A DNA stretch of 24,867 bases from Chromera velia (lineage: Eukaryota; Sar; Chromeraceae), in contig JAHBMJ010001874.1 in assembly GCA_018398765.1 (NCBI GenBank), positions 1-24,867 on the forward strand, in the 5' to 3' direction. Positions 1 through 23,237 of the stretch are shown piece after piece; within the stretch, counting starts at the first letter, position 1, and each line of letters begins with the position of its first letter. The notes under the pieces were generated by a model. That model was not told the DNA's origin and searched no databases. It saw only the letters and a list, made by a program, of their open reading frames with translations. The position numbers and the translations under genes were made by a program.

Positions 1-138
1 TTCGCTTTGCATATATTAATATATAATTGTTTGGGCAATTTTTGTTCCTGCCAATGATTTAATTACCGTTAAATTTGTTTAATGAATGTTTTATATGATC
101 TAAGGTATGGTCTAAGGTCCTAGGTAGTCTTCTGAAGT
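1..138. other. AT-rich flank left of the transposon
   Basis: No gene is visible here. The segment is AT-rich and ends with the left copy (131-138, tctgaagt) of the 8-bp target-site duplication flanking the hAT-like element. A short direct repeat (tctaaggt) occurs twice near 100-118. Confidence 0.6.
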
Positions 139-161
139 TAGTGACCATGTTTGATTTGATT
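139..161 (+). repeat. Left terminal inverted repeat of the hAT-like element
   Basis: This 23-bp sequence starts TAGTGACC and is the exact reverse complement of 1644-1666. It continues into tandem TTTGA units up to about 179. Confidence 0.85.
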
Positions 162-845
162 TGATTTGATTTGATTTGAGGTAGGGCTTAAGCTCAAATC
201 AAATATCCAGTCAGGGAGGATCTAGTGTTTAAAGATCTATCAAATACGATCAAATATTTGATTAATATGACTTTCAACCTCAAATATGAAGGTCCCGAAA
301 AAACTTTTGTAAGTACCGATCCGTCACGCATGCTGATTCAAATAAAAAAACCTAAATCTTGATAGTTTACTCTCAAGAAAAAAACGTTTTGAGCTGCACT
401 GAAATTGACGTTTTACCCCCTTTTACTTCATGCAGAGGTAAACCGATCAGCTGAACGTTTTCCCAAACAGCTGTGTTGACTTTTCTGGTGCTGGAACATC
501 TTTTATGGCCCCCTTTTTGAGCGTCTGCAAACATTTTACACCCCGTAAAGACATGTCACACAATCCGACAGGGTTGAACGGGAAGAAGGAGGCATTTGTT
601 TTTAGAGCCGGGTATACAAAAAAAATATGGTCTGTGCAAAAGGGGGCAAATGTGATTCAGTATCAGGTGAAAATATAAGGAGCCGATAGGGAAGGAGAAA
701 CTTTTTGTGGCTGTGAGTATGCAGCAGCGGCAACCAGTTCTTTTCAAACCCACCTTATCAATCAGCATAGCTTAACAATCACGTCTGACAAACATGTGCA
801 GCTGGAGGGGGGGCCGCTCCTGCAGGGCCCGGCGGGAGGACCAAT

Positions 846-1265
846 TTGAAACCAAAGGAGGCGGCCGCAAATGCAAATGCTGAGAAGGCTGGGGGGAAAC
901 TTCCCCCTCCTGAGAAAGTCATCACTCCGGGTGAGGAAGGCTACCGACCTCTCTATATTTACCTCCAACACAAGGGGCTTGTTGTCGGCCCTGGCGCGGC
1001 ACAGAGGGTAGCCGAACTTACCAACTCTGGATGCTTAGCTACCCAGAAACAGGATGGTTCCAACACCAACAGCAATAGCAAACGTGTGCGCGGTTCTCCG
1101 TCTCACCCCGTTGTCATCTCTCCGCAACCGAATAGAAGCCCAGGAGCACCCACTCCTGGAAAGCCGAAAAGCCAGAGAAAAAGCTCTCAGCAGCTCCCAC
1201 CACCGATCGATTCGATTCACATTGAAGAAAGTGATCATGAAGAAGAGGAAAAGGAAGTGCCATAA
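846..1265 (+). CDS. Hypothetical protein ORF inside the hAT-like element
   Basis: An open frame of 139 codons lies centrally within the transposon. I do not recognise the product. It has a basic and hydrophobic N-terminal half, including the segment YRPLYIYLQHKGLVVG. The middle is rich in Pro, Ser, Lys and Gln, and the C-terminus is acidic (ESDHEEEEKE). This looks partly disordered and nuclear in character. It could be a remnant of a transposase exon, a captured host fragment or a chance ORF. A possible splice acceptor (ctgcag) lies just upstream near 815-825, so it may be one exon of a larger gene. The surrounding element is AT-rich while this block is GC-richer, which favours a real coding or captured segment over noise. 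Confidence 0.35.
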   Translation: MKPKEAAANANAEKAGGKLPPPEKVITPGEEGYRPLYIYLQHKGLVVGPGAAQRVAELTNSGCLATQKQDGSNTNSNSKRVRGSPSHPVVISPQPNRSPGAPTPGKPKSQRKSSQQLPPPIDSIHIEESDHEEEEKEVP

Positions 1266-1643
1266 AGCTGAGTGATTGTCACCTCAATTTTGGTACGTGC
1301 TCTAACTTTATCGTATCAACAAAAAGTCATATGCAATTTCAAATCTATCAATTTTACGTTCTTAATCTCTATTAGTACTAGAGTGAGTCTCAGTGACTAG
1401 TGTATATACACTGCCATATAGACATATTTTTTTTACGGAACTGATAAGTTATAATTTTATATATATTTTTTTAAATTTTTGAAACACACATCAGAAATGT
1501 TCTGATAACTATTGTGATGAGAAAAATGATCAGAGTGAAAGTAAGTCAGTGACTCAGTGAGGAACCCTAAGAGGTTAACCTCAAATCTTACCTCAAATAT
1601 CAAATATTTGAGGTTGAAGCTCAAATCAAATCAAATCAAATAT

Positions 1644-1666
1644 AATCAAATCAAACATGGTCACTA
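1644..1666 (-). repeat. Right terminal inverted repeat of the hAT-like element
   Basis: This is the exact reverse complement of 139-161. It is immediately followed by the right copy of the target-site duplication, tctgaagt, at 1667-1674. Confidence 0.85.
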
Positions 1667-1674
1667 TCTGAAGT

Positions 1675-3072
1675 AGAGTCTTAGCCGTCAGATTTCCTCC
1701 TAGACTAAGAACGTAGTCTAGTTAGTAGTTAAAGACTTATCATAGCTTACCTCCTTAAGTCTGTCAGTCAGAGTTCACTTCCAAGGACTCCATTCAAGCG
1801 ATACAGATGGACAAAGACTGTATGGCATGCTTCTATTTATTTCTGTATTGCAAGTCTATTATTTCTTTCTCTGTATTGCCAGTCTGTCACTTAATTCTCT
1901 TACTGCCCTTAATTAATGCCGGCCGGGCTTAGTATTGCAAAGTTAGTTTCCCAGTCCCAGTTCTAGCAAGTTTGGCGGGTGATCAAGTCGCCGTACAAGC
2001 CACAACGTAACGTAGCCAGCATAAAAGATGCTCCATACAGCCTCCAGTGTACCACCACGATTCTGCAAATGATGTTCAACATTGAATCCATAATCCGACG
2101 GACACCATTGTCCGACTTCCATCTGCTGTGACCGTATGACTTCTGTTGAGGCTTCTGCAAATTCAAACTCTCATCGAATTCTCAGAAGCTGGCTCAAACA
2201 AAGCGTCAATGAAAGACTCAAGTTCGGACACGCAGAAACGACCGCGAGATGACAGCACGCAAGACACTGATGAAAGACAGACTGAGTTTCCTTTTCAAAA
2301 TTGTTTCTTCGCCTCCTTTTGCATGCCCCCAGGGCTTTCTTTCATTCATTGTCGCTCTTATTCTCTGTGGTCAGCAATCCAACCGGCAAAGCTACAACGT
2401 CGGGCTTACACAAGAGGCTGGCCAGCTGGCTGGTCACGCCACAACCGCATGCACCCTTTCAGCGCTCAGCTCCATATTACACTGAGAGAAGCATCAATCA
2501 AGAAGGCCAAATCACTTGACGCGAAATGCCATCACAGCCATCAATTAATGTAAACTACGGGAAAGTCATCTGCTTGACCCACCGTGAACAAAGATGGCAT
2601 GGTGACCGTCTCTCTCTTTCCCTCTCTTTCCTGAGGTTTCATACATAAGGAGTCTACAAGCGAACCACAGCCAGAGGACGCACATGCTGCATGCAGATTG
2701 TTACTTTCCAACAAAAAAACCTGACACGTAACCCGCAACCAAACAAAAGACGAAGAGAAAAAAAGATTCGATCCCTGACGAACGATCAAGTCCATCGAGG
2801 AGAAGAACCACCACTAAACGCAGGAATAGCAGGTCACGCAAACATGCATCCCATACGCGTGCCCTTACACAACTGAGGCATACATACAATGTCTAGGTCC
2901 ATGTCGGCCCATGTATTTCGTTCGACCGGCGTACCTAATCTCGATGACATCTTCTGTATGTATAGTCTCTTCCTGTCCGTTTCTCTTTTTTCTCAGCCCC
3001 CCCCTACTTCCTTTGCCTTCCTTTTCTCCATCTCCCCCCCCTCCCCTTTCTCTCACTTTCTCTTTCTCTTTC
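1675..3072. other. Intergenic region with no supported gene
   Basis: Open frames here, for example around 2146-2553, show no recognisable domain or coding pattern. The left part is AT-rich. Around 1845-1886 a short motif (tctgtattgc) is repeated. From about 2960 to 3070, downstream of the arrestin stop codon, the plus strand is a long C/T-rich run, so the arrestin transcript would have a purine-rich 3' flank. Confidence 0.5.
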
Positions 3073-4185
3073 TCACGGTTGGGCTGTCTGGGGACGCGGG
3101 GACGAGGGCGCTGTAGGAGCTGCTGCAAGGGAGAGACTGGAGGAGCCCGCAGAGACGTTTGAGGGCGCCCAGCCGGCAGGGAGGATTTCATGGGAACTGA
3201 CGGGCTTCGGGGGGGGCAGCGTGGGGGGGGATAGGCAGCAGACCGTCAGGGGAATCTGCACGACAGGATCCTTCATGCACATCGGTGTAACTAGCCTGAT
3301 GACTGCTGTGGAAGTGACTCGAATCAGACGGCCAGAGTAGCTCTGGTATGCCTTCGGGTCCACTTGGATTTGGAAATTTCCCGCCCTGTTTGTGTCCAAA
3401 TTCTCCTGAAGGGATTGGAGAAAGGAGAAGGTGGAAGTGGAACGGAGTTTCCTTTCTTGCTTTGCGGCCTGGCTGCCGAACACTTTCAAAAGATCTTCTT
3501 CTTCCATTGCATTGCCTCCGATACGAAAACCATAATGGGTTGTTTGGTTGCCCGCTGCCAGGGTTACTTCCTGGTAGATGTCCATCGACAGAGTCTTAAT
3601 CTTCAATCTAGACCTGTTCTGAAACGCAATCTGGGCTTCAAACATGCTGCCAGGCTCCACAAAAGTGCAATCGGTCTTTGCACCTAGAGCAATGGAGCCC
3701 TGCTTGTTGGACGCGTTGTTGCAGCAACTGTTCACGTCCTGAACGTCTGGATCGACAATGAAACTTTAAGAGAGACGCTCTGTGCGGGGCTGTGCGACCA
3801 CATCGAAAGAGAGCTTCTTGGACTCCGCAAGGGTCTTCTCACCGTCTGGACCTACGACCTTCACGACCAGTCTGTACACGCGCTCTGCATCTATCATCTT
3901 CTCAGAGGAAGGAAGAGACTCGGGAAGCCGAACCTGAAACGGCCATTCGTATTGGCCGGGGGGAAGGCGACCGTCAACAGGAGAAAAAACTTCATCAGAG
4001 TCCTCGAAGAAAGCAAACTGATCCGCATATCGCGAATCATTTCGTTGAAAATCTGTTTTCTCTTTGCCCTTCACAGTGACAGAAATTTGAGACACAGCCG
4101 TCTCTTCCGTGCACTGACAGTAAACAGTAGTAGAACCGGCGATGAAAGCCGACTGGGAGAGCCTCGCACCCACCTCGATGGACAT
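3073..4185 (-). pseudogene. Arrestin-domain protein gene interrupted by an in-frame TAA
   Basis: Arrestin-fold proteins are cytosolic adaptors that bind membrane cargo and receptors and link them to trafficking machinery. Read from the ATG at 4183-4185, the frame has 371 codons. Residues 1-139 match an arrestin N domain, with the signature LPPGQYEWPFQVRLPESLPS near residues 74-93 and VYRLVVKV near 103-110. The frame then meets TAA (3766-3768) and continues open for 230 codons in the same frame to TGA at 3073. That part matches an arrestin C domain: CTFVEPGS near 173-180 and MKDPVVQIPLTV near 304-315. An in-frame TGA lies just upstream of the ATG. No introns are needed elsewhere. The TAA lies exactly in the interdomain linker. 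It may be a recent nonsense mutation, a sequencing error, stop readthrough, or part of a 30-nt intron, though that donor lacks the +5 G used by neighbouring genes. I call the family confidently; the pseudogene status is an inference. Confidence 0.7.
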
Positions 4186-4919
4186 TGCACCTCCCTTATC
4201 TCAGGAGTATCGAACATCGAATAACCAAAAAGGCTTGAGACTCAACCTCACAGTAGGACGACCACAAAAAACTCAACCGATCACGTGGTGCTCGTTGCGA
4301 AGGTCGCTGTTTGCGTCTATGCTGGAGCTCCAATCATTTGCGACGTGGCGAGCTAGAGAGAGGATTGCAAGGGGCACAAGTGACCTGCGGTTCTTCGTTT
4401 GCGAGGAGATGAAGTTTCAGTTGAGACTCGAGAAGACAAATTAAGTTGCGAGAGCCCAAAGATGCCGAATCAGAGACGCCATGCATGTGAAACTGTCGAT
4501 CAGAGAGTGGCCCCGCGCGGGCATGCAGACCGGCTCGCGCCGGCCCAGCCGGCGACATGCATGCATGCAGTGTTGCATTGTGCGTATAGCTTTTTGTCAA
4601 GGCTGCAGGTCACGCATGCAGCAATTATATAAGTCGACTGAATTTGGAGCACGCTGCTGCATTCCTGCAGGATCACAAAGTCGTTTGCAATGCTCACTCA
4701 CATGCAAGTAGAGTGACGGTGGCGTCTTCTATACAAGCTCTTTCTGAATCTCAGTTGCACTTGGGTTTTATTCGCTCTGTTGCCCAACTCACAACCCTTA
4801 GTCGAAACTTGTGTCAAACTGATCGGACAGAGATTTTGAAGGATCGAGCTCTTGATCGAGAATTAAGGCACACTTCAACTTGTGGCGATTGCAAAGGACT
4901 TTTCTGAGCCTGGATTGAA
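4186..4919. promoter_or_regulatory. Divergent promoter region between arrestin and PH-domain genes
   Basis: The two genes start back to back and share this 734-bp spacer, with no gene seen inside it. It contains overlapping palindromes TGCATGCA at 4558-4565 and 4562-4569, with further GCATG motifs near 4480, 4521 and 4613. A GC-rich inverted repeat (gccgg...ccggc) lies at 4539-4553. TGCATGCA is a known target of one ApiAP2 factor class in apicomplexans. If the organism is a chromerid, these could be regulatory sites, but that is inference. No transcription start site can be fixed from sequence alone. Confidence 0.45.
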
Positions 4920-5158
4920 ATGGGGAGATCATCTGATCCAGGCATTCCCTTCAAGGAGGGAAAACTCGCCAAACGTGGAAACAGAGGATTAAGTGAGTCA
5001 GTTTGTTCCCGAATGTCTTCTCTTTGTGTGCATTCGTTAGCTCTGCGAGAGCTACCCGTCTATTCCTTCTGGTCAGCCTGCACTCCATCCTATGACACCC
5101 CTCCACACAGTTGCACTGCATCGATGCTGTATTTTCAGGAAGGTGAAGGTGTTCCTGC

Positions 5159-5189
<31 letters not shown>

Positions 5190-6097
5190 GTATATATCGA
5201 CATTTGTACATGCGTGCATGCATACATGGCGTGCTCACTTGCGTGGTCTGGTGTGGTTTTGCAGAGAGATGGGTACAGCGTACCTGTATTCTCGAGGGAA
5301 GCCAATTCATGCGCGGCAAGCTGGTTGATGACCCTCGTGTGGAGCAGCGTGGGTATATAGAAATCACCGCTGGCACGTGCATCTGGAGGCCAACTATTTT
5401 TAGAGGTTAGTCATACCCGTTTGTTCGTTCACTGGTCCCTCCCTGCATTAGGTTTCGTGTGTCGGTCTGAAGCTCTTGTGCGGCTGTACATGCTTGTGCA
5501 ATGATATTTATAACGTGGATTTTGCGGAGCTTTGGCCTTTTTTTCTCCCACATTCTTAATTGGGTCGTCTGGTGCTGTTGCCACATACATGCGTACATAC
5601 AGAGCTTGCAATTCTGTGAAGCGTGTGTGTGATTTACTCCGCCCTTCATGCAGGCAGAAAGCACTGCCTCATGGTCTATGACGCGGGTCCAGAGGAGAAA
5701 CCTCAACCTCAACGTCAGTCACTGACTGTCACAGGGAAAGTACACAGCAGCCACCAGACTGTGAATTACCATCCTTCCCGCTAGATGAATGTTAGTCGCG
5801 TCCGCCTACCCGCGTGCCATTATGTCTGTCCCTCTAGAAGGGTCTGATGAGTTTGTCACTTGGCCAGCAGTTAAGCGAGACTGTTGCCGTGCACGAGGTT
5901 CTCTTTGAATTTGCTCTGCGACTCGAACCGTGTTTTTTTGTTTGTGTCTATGATAGAAAGAGTCAGTGCATGCATATAAACAAACGCATGCAGCGGTCCC
6001 GTTTGAAGGGAGCGAGAGGGAGTTTTGGAAGGCAAAGTGCAACAAATTCCTTCTTCAGGTCCTAGCACTTATCCCTTTTAAAAACTTGTATATGTAA
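4920..6097 (+). CDS. Small single-PH-domain protein, four exons
   Basis: Pleckstrin-homology domains bind phosphoinositides or protein partners at membranes. I reconstructed exons 4920-4992, 5265-5405, 5654-5713 and 5994-6097. The joined frame encodes 125 residues ending at TAA 6095-6097. The fold pattern is clear. Strand 1 is FKEGKLAKRG (residues 11-20) and strand 2 is KRWVQRTCIL (25-34). GYIEI (54-58) and KHCLMVY (74-80) follow. The C-terminal helix EGSEREFWKAKC carries the conserved Trp at 103. Basic residues K18, R19, R22, K25, R26 and R30 in the first loop suit lipid headgroup binding. Donors are GTGAGT, GTTAGT and GTCAGT, and all three acceptors end TGCAG, the same signals as in the IFT144 gene. 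An in-frame TGA precedes the ATG. The protein is essentially one domain with nothing else attached, so its partner is unknown. An AATAAA overlaps the stop. Confidence 0.72.
5162..5191. repeat. AT dinucleotide microsatellite
   Basis: A run of alternating A and T lies inside the first intron of the PH-domain gene. Confidence 0.9.
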
Positions 6098-7606
6098 TAA
6101 AAGAAAATGAGCTAGGCGACGCACAGTGATAAAAAAAAAGAAGAAAGAATAGGCGTAGGCCAATTTTTCTTTTTTTTTGCTCTTGTCTGAAGAGAAGGGG
6201 ACGGATCTCGCTGGGGACACTGGAGGACCAGTCCCGAATTCTATGAGCTGATCAGATGTGTGAGAGGTAGATGGGAGAATGAAGCGTGTGTCTGATAGAG
6301 AATGAAAGATAGATTGATTGATGAACTCTGTATGGATAGATATGCAGTTTCCTTTTTGATTTGTGATTTAATTTGGCTAATGCGTTTGTGTGGATTTCGT
6401 TTCTCTTTTTTTTGCAGGTTGGTCTCATTCTTGTAGGACCATGCCCTCGTCCGGAACACTGACATCTCGCATGAATGCACGGGAACAGGGCATTGGGGCA
6501 GCCAACAGCCGACAAATCCAAAATGGTTGTGAGAAGATACTGGTGGCCGGTAGAGACCGAAAGAACGGACAGTGAGAACAGAAAAGAGAATAAATGGAAG
6601 AAAAGTGTGAAAACAGTGAGACCCGACTTCTCGTACTCTTCCCCTTCAAAGGAGGATATGATGATACGAAGGGCGGGCGCTGTGGGGGGGGCGGCAGAGG
6701 AGGCGGGAGCGGAGGAATGGGCGGATCATTTGGAATTTGAGTGTGAATGGAGTAAAGAACGAAAGAGTAGGAACAAGCGGGAAATCGGGGAATTGGAAGT
6801 GAAAGAAAGGTGAAAAAAAACCAGATGGGGGCTGTTGATAGGATAGTGAAATGAATGAACGTTGGCCCGGGAATCAAGGGGAAGAAAAAAAACGGAATAA
6901 CTATAAAAAATATATTTAAACCATACTAAACTTTTGGTTTGGCCTAATGTTAGTCATCATATAAAAGGGTGACCGTTATAAAACAAAAGTTACAAAACGG
7001 CGATAGTGTCGTAGGGCACCAATGGTAGGAGGCCAATCCTCCGGACATTAATCCTAATCCTAGTAAATCACTCATAATCACTTAATCATTTAATATACTA
7101 TAATATAGTATGAATTACTTGGTAAATTACTAAGTGAATTAGTATAATTTAGTAGTTCACGTCTGCATTAGTTTAATTGAAGTTGCTATGTTGCCCTGCT
7201 AGTACACACGTAGTAGTAAAAACATATGTGGCGACAGATAGACATAGCGGGAAGGCCTTAGGGCGGAACATATCAATCAATCAATCAATCAATCAATATG
7301 TCTAATACCGTATTATGTATAAATCAGAGCTAGAGTGATTGCGTATAATTAGAGTTATAATTCAATGTGAGTAATTGTGAGTCGGTATCTGTGAGACTGT
7401 GGATTTACATACAAACAACGCATGTACATCTTTCATTAATTTATGTCCTATCATACTTTCTGAGGTAAAATTGAACTAAAAACGCGACGCTGCGTATATT
7501 TACAAATATAAAACAAAAAAATACACTCACTTCGTATCACCCACAAGCATTACACAACTCTTTTCACGACTTTCAATCCGATCAAAGATCCATGGAGCAC
7601 CAAGCG
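6098..7606. other. Convergent intergenic region, AT-rich, no gene seen
   Basis: This separates the 3' ends of the PH-domain gene and the IFT144 gene, which converge. About 6550-6830 is purine-rich on the plus strand. About 6880-7560 is an AT-rich island with a small hairpin around 7094-7110 (atactat/atagtat arms). An ATCA microsatellite lies at 7272-7298. I saw no terminal inverted repeats or target-site duplication marking it as a transposon. An open frame at 6390-6575 follows a plausible acceptor but shows no domain. Confidence 0.5.
7272..7298. repeat. ATCA tetranucleotide microsatellite
   Basis: About six and a half tandem copies of a 4-bp unit lie within the AT-rich intergenic island. 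Confidence 0.9.
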
Positions 7607-21259
<13,653 letters not shown>

Positions 21260-22221
21260 CCTCCCGGCCTCTTCAGCCCACCACTTCTAGGCGTCTTACT
21301 TCTCTGAAGAGGTACAGAGGCCGCAGGGAGAAAGAGAAAGGAGATGAAGCACGACACTGGCTACAACTATATATGCTCACGCAGCGGTTGCTTTTCATCG
21401 ACTGCACCGTTCAGTCTGGGCTCATCTTTTTGCGCTCATGTGGCTAGCAGATATGCTGAATGGTAACGATTCCCAGAGGTGGTTGAATTGGCTGGCGATA
21501 TCGGCAGTCTGCACTACCATCTAACAGATCGAGCCTGTTGTAGCCCGGTCATCTCATCGAATGATGCAAGCTGGCTTACATATGGCTAGCCTAGCTGTCA
21601 CCAAGCCTGTGCAAATCTGTGCAACAGTTGCAATTTTTTGCAACACGCGCGCGTGCGTCAATCTGACCCGTGCGGCAACTGACGCACGCGCCGGCCGGCC
21701 GGGCCCGAGAGTCCATGCCGGGGCCCAGGGCCTCGGTTCTTGTCTAGGTCTGGTACGGGTCGGCACCTGGGTCTTAGGGGGCAGATCTGTCCGACTTTTG
21801 ATCCAAGATCCGTCACGCATTTCGAGACACACCTATACTATGTTACAGCCACTCCCGCACCGCATTGTTAGTGCCTCGACCGCCACCGCATCAGCAGCCA
21901 AATATATGTACGTACTCGCCGCGGTGTGATGCGGTTATATAACTTTTTAAAGAACCAGAACTACTTAGGGCCACTTATATGATCGAGTCCGCTTGCTGGC
22001 TTGCCCTCCGAGGAGCTCACTCTCAATTTAATTCACAATTAATACAAACCAAATGCATGCGTGTATATGCATATATATATATATATATATATATACGTAC
22101 ATATGTGGTAGCATTGCATACGAGAGATACCAGCTGTAGATGATCGAATCCATACACCAGATTACTGCACAAAGCGGAAAAACAAGGCGGCATACATGAA
22201 CCCATATCACAGCTCCAAGAT
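21260..22221. promoter_or_regulatory. Upstream region of IFT144, shared with the right-hand gene
   Basis: No gene is seen. This 962-bp spacer lies between the IFT144 start and the divergent plus-strand ORF. It contains a perfect 12-bp inverted repeat (21649-21660 and 21680-21691) whose inner ends are TGACG-type. A 7-bp hairpin, gttgcaa/ttgcaac, lies at 21627-21644. A GC-rich block with repeated ccgg follows at about 21690-21705. An AT microsatellite lies near 22070-22095. Any promoter role is inferred from position only. Confidence 0.4.
22070..22095. repeat. AT dinucleotide microsatellite
   Basis: An alternating AT run lies in the spacer upstream of the Cys-rich ORF. Confidence 0.9.
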
Positions 22222-22678
22222 TTGTATGCTGACAATATACCAACCTGTCCTTTTGTTATCCATCTCCGCCCCGTCTCGTACAAATCATTCAAGTCAAAAC
22301 ATACAAACATACAAATAATTGTCTGCAAAAAGGTGGGTTGCACAGCTAAGTTCTTGCAGACAAACTTGAGGACGCAGCACTGCAGCGACTGTAAAGAGAA
22401 GTCTCAGCATCCTTGTCAGGCAGAAAATTGTACCAACAAGCTCAGGCCCCGACAGAAAGCATACTGCTCAGAGCAGTGTCGCTACAAGGTACGGCGGGAT
22501 GCTGCTCGCCCACTGCTATCTAGGACGTGCAAAAAGTATGAAACCCCTTTCACTACCCGCAGACAACAACAGATCTTTTGTACAGCTCGTTGCAAAAGGT
22601 AACACGAAAACTTTTAAGGCTGAAAACCAGCTGAAGCGTGAAGAAATGATGGCTGCAGAAGAAGCGCATCAAACTCAG
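22222..22678 (+). pseudogene. Cys-rich tandem zinc-finger-like exon with apparent frameshift
   Basis: I do not recognise the gene. The frame from 22222 encodes two finger-like units in tandem. The first is CKKVGC...HCSDC (C-x4-C-x13-C-x2-C) and the second CQAENC...YCSEQC (C-x4-C-x11-C-x3-C). A third unit, CKKYETPF...FCTARC, has Tyr where a Cys is expected, one base change (TAT for TGT) from the pattern. The frame stops at 22602. One base over, it continues as a Lys- and Glu-rich helix (KAENQLKREEMMAAEEA) up to a GTATGT donor at 22679. The shift lies at a run of four A (22594-22597). Such short fingers occur in DNA-binding and transposon-encoded proteins. The lost Cys and the shift suggest decay, though a sequencing error could explain the shift. 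Confidence 0.4.
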
Positions 22679-22945
22679 GTATGTTTCATCTGTCCCATCT
22701 GCAGCTTTCATTCCTTACACATTACTGCACTTTCCTCCCACTTCCCCTTCCACCACACTGCCTTCGCATCGTCTACTGGTCCCTAGTCTCTTCCCAACTT
22801 ATCCATCATGTTTTAGTGTCTCTGTGTGGATAGCATCTTCATCATGTGTGCGGCAGTCCGTCTCATTAGAAATTTACTTCAAACGTCGGCCTTCCAGCTA
22901 ACAAGGTTTTCATCCATGCACACTTCATACTCTGTGCTGCTGCAG

Positions 22946-23100
22946 TTACAAGGTGAGTTTCGCTCATTGCGTCGACGACAACGCTGTGACTTTCCCCGTA
23001 CACCAACTGTGGAAGAGTGTGCCGCCGCGGTGAAGGAGTGTCGCGACTCGGACTTGCCAGATGCCTACAGAAGGTTCCCCTGTACATATTGCGGGACACA
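22946..23100 (+). CDS. Possible second exon of the Cys-rich gene
   Basis: A GTATGT donor (22679) and a TGCAG acceptor (ending 22945) fit the window's splice style and join in phase. The exon reads LQGEFRSLRRRQRCDFPRT and later FPCTYCGTQ, with a CxxC pair, before a GTTGGG donor at 23101. A strong GTGAGT at 22953 argues for other models. Function unknown. Confidence 0.3.
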
Positions 23101-23237
23101 GGTTGGGTCTGGACTGCGAGTCTCTGTCTTAGCTTTCTCGAAGCTAGCTTCGGGCATCACAGAGCCGAAACACAGGGAAGCCACTGTTAAGGTAAAAGAA
23201 GCAGTGCAGTCCGCAACGGCCAAAACCTGCACACATT

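Larger units (their letters stand above)
139..1666. mobile_element. hAT-superfamily DNA transposon, probably non-autonomous
   Basis: The 1528-bp element begins TAGTGACCATG and ends with the exact reverse complement. The perfect terminal inverted repeats are 23 bp, at 139-161 and 1644-1666. They run on into imperfect TTTGA-rich subterminal repeats. The same 8 bp, tctgaagt, flanks the element on both sides (131-138 and 1667-1674). An 8-bp duplication plus ends fitting the YARNG pattern are the established hallmarks of hAT elements. Subterminal motifs of the caaatatttga type recur near both ends, as expected for transposase-binding regions. No transposase with a BED finger or a C-terminal hAT dimerisation domain is recognisable inside, so mobility would depend on a transposase supplied elsewhere. 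The perfect repeats and duplication suggest a fairly recent insertion. Confidence 0.85.

Noticed and set aside
2146-2553. 135-codon plus-strand frame
   Set aside because: No recognisable domain, splice context or conserved pattern; overlapping frames of similar length exist on both strands.
5806-5990. Segment reading GSDEFVTWPAVKR as the PH C-terminal helix
   Set aside because: It resembles the PH helix but stops soon after and lacks the TGCAG acceptor. The exon at 5994 gives a better helix with correct splice signals.
6390-6575. 61-codon plus-strand frame after a possible TGCAG acceptor
   Set aside because: It was considered as a last exon of the PH-domain gene. The PH frame already closes properly at 6097, and this frame shows no domain.
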